Origin: Chenopodium formosanum | Lineage: Eukaryota; Streptophyta; Magnoliopsida; Caryophyllales; Amaranthaceae | Assembly: GCA_024500155.1 (NCBI GenBank) | Contig: CM044858.1 | Location: 33,027,786 to 33,091,785 of the forward strand | Direction of reading: 5' to 3' | DNA length: 64,000 nucleotides | Shown here: piece after piece, positions 60,561-64,000 of the stretch | Numbering within the stretch: the first letter of the stretch is position 1 | How the letters are laid out: every line of letters begins with the position of its first letter | Translations under genes and position numbers: made by a program | Notes under the pieces: model-generated | The model's database searches: none | Told to the model about the DNA's origin: nothing | The model's input: only the letters and a program-made list of their open reading frames with translations

Positions 60561-60580
60561 TCCCCACAGACGGCACCAAA
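60561..60580 (-). other. Primer-binding-like site of the Tat-lineage element
   Basis: On the minus strand TTTGGTGCCGTCTGTGGGGA follows the LTR end directly. TGG at the third base fits pairing with a CCA tRNA end; the tRNA was not identified with certainty. Confidence 0.75.
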
Positions 60581-60837
60581 TGTTTTGGGTGTTTTTGTCC
60601 CTCGGGAGAGTTACAGCTCGAAGACTGGTCTGGAGCGGCCTGTACCTGCAAGACAAACGGAGACACCGGTTGGTAGGTGCTCCGCCTCCGACGATCAAGT
60701 TAGTAACTTGAAAGGAGAGAAAAAGGTGCGGAAATTTAGGTGGGGATCTGCTAGGATTTCTAGCTCAGTTGTCTCTATCAAAGGGACAGTTTGTAATAAA
60801 TGGAAAAACGTTGCCCTCCAAAAGAGGGGAATCTCCC

Positions 60838-60845
60838 TATTTATA
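60838..60845 (-). promoter_or_regulatory. TATA box of the 5' LTR
   Basis: TATAAATA on the minus strand, downstream of two G-box palindromes (60968-60977 and 61015-61024). The order U3 elements, TATA box, R region fits an LTR promoter. Confidence 0.65.
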
Positions 60846-60967
60846 GGGTCCTTGGGAATTGTGCCCCTGATTAGGTCACATAACCCTAATCAGTGGTGGG
60901 TTGCGCCGCATTGCGGCTTTCTCGGGATTTGGGCCTGAAGGCCGTCATTTCCCCAAATATCTGGGAT

Positions 60968-61024
60968 GACACGTGTCAAGCAGGGATAGGTCCACTTTGG
61001 GCCATCCTTGGGCTGACACGTGTC
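60968..61024 (-). promoter_or_regulatory. Paired GACACGTGTC palindromes in U3
   Basis: Two identical 10-bp palindromes (60968-60977 and 61015-61024) are 47 bp apart. They contain ACGTG, the core bound by plant bZIP and bHLH factors, including ABA-response types. The 3' LTR keeps the same pair. Confidence 0.5.
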
Positions 61025-61206
61025 GCCCTCTGGTTGGTCCACATGGCGGAGTAAAATTACCCTAAACAGTTAGAGGCTTCAAATTAATAATTTTATAATC
61101 TGAAAATTCATTCTTGAGATTAGATTTTAAAGTTCAAAGTTTTATACTCATAAAATACCCACAACCATTGTTTTATGAGATTAGAAGCATAAAAATATGA
61201 AACTAA

Positions 61207-61356
61207 GGGTCTGTTCTCATTTACTGAACTCAGCTGAACTGAACTAAACTGAGCTGAACTGAAATGAGCTAAACTGAACTGAACTAAACTGAACTAAACT
61301 AAATTGAGCTGAACTGAACGGAACCGAATTGAATTTCGACGTATGAGAACAGGCCC
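61207..61356. mobile_element. Tourist-like MITE, TGAACTGAAC family
   Basis: The inverted ends GGGTCTGTTCTC and GAGAACAGGCCC are flanked by TAA (61204-61206 and 61357-61359). The interior is rich in GAACTGAACTAAACTGAGC. It is 150 bp. Confidence 0.8.
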
Positions 61357-62228
61357 TAACACAACTTGAACATAAAAATTGAAACTTTAATAATCTTAAA
61401 ATTTATAAATAAACAAAATAATTATGCTTTAATATAATTTAGTCATAACATAATTAGATAACTTAGTTAACATGTTTTAAACCCTAAAACCATGAACAAT
61501 CATCATTTAAACCCTAATTTTATACATACATAAATCTGAAATTTTGTGTTATAAAAAAAAACATATTAAAATTTATAAATTTATAATCTTTTGCAATTTG
61601 TATGCATAATCAAATCATATTAATAACAAATCAAGAACAATATTTAAGTAAAGATTAAGACTTGAATCAATTTAACAAAACAAAAGAGAAAAAAAGAAAG
61701 AAGAAGGGGAGAGAGAAGGGCAGACTGCTATAGGGGGGTTGTGGAGGTCACCGGTCAGCAGGGTGGCGCCGGAGGTGGGGTGCGTCTGCAGCTGGGCAAC
61801 GGCAGCAGGTAAGCGTTCGATTTTTTTTATTATTTTGTGTGTTAATCTACTTTAGTGAAAAAGAAGGAGGAAGTGAGGAAGTGAATTTAATGTGAGAGGG
61901 GAGAAAGGGTGTGAGGGTTTTTGGGATTTTATTGGGCCTTGGGTTTCCTAATTAGATTATGAATAAAACTTGTGGTTTGGGCTACTAAGTTAAATTTGTT
62001 TTTAAATTAGCCAAAAACTTATTAATTTACTTAAATCTTTTTATAAAAATCATTTTATTCAATGAAATCGAAAATTAAATAATAAATAATATTTGTACAA
62101 ATTATAAATAAATATATTATAATGACACTAAAAATATGGGGGATTACACTGACCCACCACTAAGCCCTTAAACCACCTACCCAGCCCACCTCGTCCCTAA
62201 AACGACCAACCAATCTCACGAAATCAAG

Positions 62229-62350
62229 TGCCCTCTCCTTCCTCCGCCGCAAAAATCGCATCTCCTCCCTTTTCCCACCCTCAAAATCGTTGTTTTGAAG
62301 GTGGGAGAAGGGAGGAGGGCGGTTTTGGGACGGAGGAAAGGAGAGGGCCT
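62229..62350. repeat. Inverted repeat, arms about 58 bp, loop of about 6 bp
   Basis: The pyrimidine arm (TGCCCTCTCCTTCCTCCGCC ... CCCACCCTCAAAA) pairs with the purine arm (TTTTGAAGGTGGGAGAAGGG ... GAAAGGAGAGGGC) with a few mismatches. A similar purine/pyrimidine core lies in the hairpin element at 6069-6762. The frames at 62228-62504 are by-products. Confidence 0.7.
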
Positions 62351-62656
62351 AATGTTAAGGCTCGTGTTGGTTGTTTTTGGGGTCGAGTCGGGCTGTGTGG
62401 GTGGTTTTAGGGGGTTTAGTAGGGTGGTAAAGAGTCGGCCAGCCGATTTTTGGTGGTTAAGAAGGTGGCCGGCTGTTTTCTGGCGAGGTAAGGGGAGGGG
62501 CTAGGGTTTGGCGGTGGTGGAGAGGTGGCTGGGGAAATTTTGGGTTTTCTTTTTTTTTTTATTTTTTTTTTATTTTTGGGTCAATCACATGTTGACACGT
62601 ATCATGGTTACCTGGTATAACAAGTCATTAACTTGGTGTTGACCAGTTGGGACTAT

Positions 62657-64000
62657 TGTAACTCCCCCCAAATCTCCCTCTACGGAAATACTAGTATAAT
62701 ACGTATAATTATACCGTAGAGATAGACTAAGGCGTATTATTGCCGCGTGACTACGCAAGGCTACTCAAACTTACTAAATAAACCAATACTTTGCAGCGAA
62801 AACTTCGATACTCTTTTTTATTTAATAATAGCCATAAAAAAGTAACCATTGTCATGATTACTCAAAAATAAATACAAAAACCAATTCCTAATTTAATTGA
62901 AACCAATCACGGGACTCAAATGCATCAATTATTAACTCCACCTGAAAATAAGCAACACTGCTTACCATTACGGTAAACAACGCGAACCAAAACAAAATAA
63001 GAAGTACGGGTTAGCAAAATATGCTAAGTACAATAAGTGCAAGATAATTAAACTCAATTTATTTGCAAACATGCTTTTGAAATCAATTCCAATAATTAAT
63101 CCAATAATTCCAAACTCATGATTCAAACCAATTCTCAATATTCCAATATCTATAATCAATAAAACCAATTCCAATTATTTAAAAACCAATTCCTCATATT
63201 AAAACCAATTCCTCTCCCAAGTGTGCACACCCCCCAAGCTAGTTTCCTTATGTTACAAGACTATTGTTGAGGAAAGACCCGCTCATACAAAGTCCAAGGC
63301 CTCATCAATAAACCAAATCCGCATAGTGGGATTACCAACATGCTTGTAAAGCATTAATTTTATAATAATTCAATGATTCAATAAATCCTCTTTTAAATCC
63401 AATAATTCCAAATAAGAATTCAAACTCTTTTATTAAATTCAACATGCTTTCAATATCAAACCTTTTTAAAACATGAATGATAATTTTAATCATTCAAAAC
63501 ATGATATAAAATCAATACTTCAATTTAAGTATTAAAACCAATCATTTAAACATACTTTTATTTCATAAATCATAATTTAATTCAATTAACATAAAATCAT
63601 TGACACATGCTCATTCAAACCAAACACTTTCAAGGTATCTAGCCACCTAACGTACCTTGATCCTCGCTTAGCCAAAATACTACAAAAGAAACCTCAAGGA
63701 TTTTGATTATAACCTTAATTAATATAAGATTAACAAATAATCACAATAATTAAATTAAAACCTCCCAACTACATGTACATGAACCTTTTGAATTAATTCA
63801 ACATAAACATTATTAAAATTTGATTTTATAAGATTAAACTACTCATAATAATTTTTATATAAATCTCCCATAATAATAATAATAATTGAATAAGAGAAAA
63901 ATGAGAAGAAAGATAAGAAACCAAGGAGAAGAGAAGGGAGGAGGTGGCGGCAAGGGTTGTCGGCGGCAGCAGGTGGTGCCGAAAGGTGGAGGGCGGCGGC
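62657..64000 (+). repeat. LTR start, TGTAACACCC family, copy 3, right edge cut by window
   Basis: It begins TGTAACTCCCCCAAATCTCC and matches 25076-25440 for about 370 bp. After that it continues as A+T-rich sequence without frames to the window end, where a GGCGG-rich part begins (63942 on). The end of the LTR and its target duplication lie outside the window. Confidence 0.6.

Larger units (their letters stand above)
49864..61068 (-). mobile_element. Tat-lineage Ty3/gypsy retrotransposon with an opposite-strand extra gene
   Basis: The 11,205-bp element is flanked by a perfect 5-bp duplication GTTAG (49859-49863 and 61069-61073). LTRs of 487 and 488 bp differ by eye at 9 bases plus one indel (about 1.9%). 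Gag, protease, RT, RNase H and integrase lie in that order on the minus strand. An additional spliced gene lies between integrase and the 3' LTR on the plus strand. That arrangement is known from Tat-lineage elements such as Grande. Six in-frame stops and two frameshifts break gag-pol and four stops break the extra gene. Confidence 0.93.
60581..61068 (-). repeat. 5' LTR of the Tat-lineage element
   Basis: 488 bp, from TGTTTTGGGTG to TACCCTAAACA in plus-strand reading. Because the element reads on the minus strand, this LTR would drive the gag-pol RNA. Confidence 0.93.
47836..62148 (+). mobile_element. Long solo LTR (about 3.1 kb net) hosting the Tat-lineage element
   Basis: It begins TATAACACTCTAATAATTC (TG mutated to TA) and ends ATGGGGGATTACA. 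It is flanked by a perfect 5-bp duplication CTGAC (47831-47835 and 62149-62153). Removing the nested 11,205-bp element and its 5-bp duplication leaves about 3.1 kb, including MITEs at 49544-49755 and 61207-61356. No gene is recognised in its own sequence; the frame at 48015-48365 has no motif. Confidence 0.75.

Overview
The window is plant nuclear DNA. It holds one intact gene in a dense, nested bed of transposable elements. Plant origin follows from the full-length GSO-type LRR receptor kinase, Ty3/gypsy elements with a Tat-lineage layout, Copia elements primed by initiator tRNA-Met, a TRIM, a tRNA-derived SINE, Tourist-like and hAT-like MITEs, and Ulp1-type transposon coding remnants. I read it as a eudicot, possibly Caryophyllales; the sequence alone does not settle the species.

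Layout. 1-5013: a young LTR element with no coding capacity, minus orientation, ending in a TA microsatellite (to 5571). 5824-6011: a hAT-like MITE. 6069-6762: a long hairpin element. 8581-8744: a tRNA-derived SINE with a clean target duplication. 9526-13516: the only intact gene, a two-exon GSO1/GSO2-like receptor kinase on the minus strand. 14264-15965 and 22770-25195: a direct, diverged duplication that preserves empty and filled sites of two MITEs. Between the copies lie a Copia LTR with its adjoining internal piece (16015-17350), a broken Ulp1-type transposon gene (17383-21145) and a subterminal-repeat zone (21480-22660). 25445-26681: a SIRE-like solo LTR. 28795-31930: a gypsy gag relic split by a solo LTR (29716-31830). 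31934-46551: a long solo LTR that itself received a TRIM (33919-34425), a very young SIRE-like element (35313-44894) and a truncated LINE (45289-45996). 47836-62148: a second long solo LTR containing a complete Tat-lineage element (49864-61068). 62657-end: the start of another LTR.

The 11.2-kb Tat-lineage element is the richest object. Gag-pol runs on the minus strand from the right-hand LTR and is broken by six in-frame stops and two frameshifts. A separate gene of four exons runs on the opposite strand. It has its own G-box and TATA promoter and a product resembling the 'putative gypsy type transposon' family; three GT-AG introns keep the frame, but four stops break it. The non-coding element at 1-5013 has a primer-binding site almost like this element's, so a Tat-type partner probably moved it.

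Order of events: the long solo LTRs are oldest, since the other elements sit inside them. The Tat-lineage element follows (about 1.9% LTR divergence by eye), then the element at 1-5013 (about 0.7%). The SIRE-like element is youngest, with two differences seen in 2004 bp. All divergence counts were made by eye.
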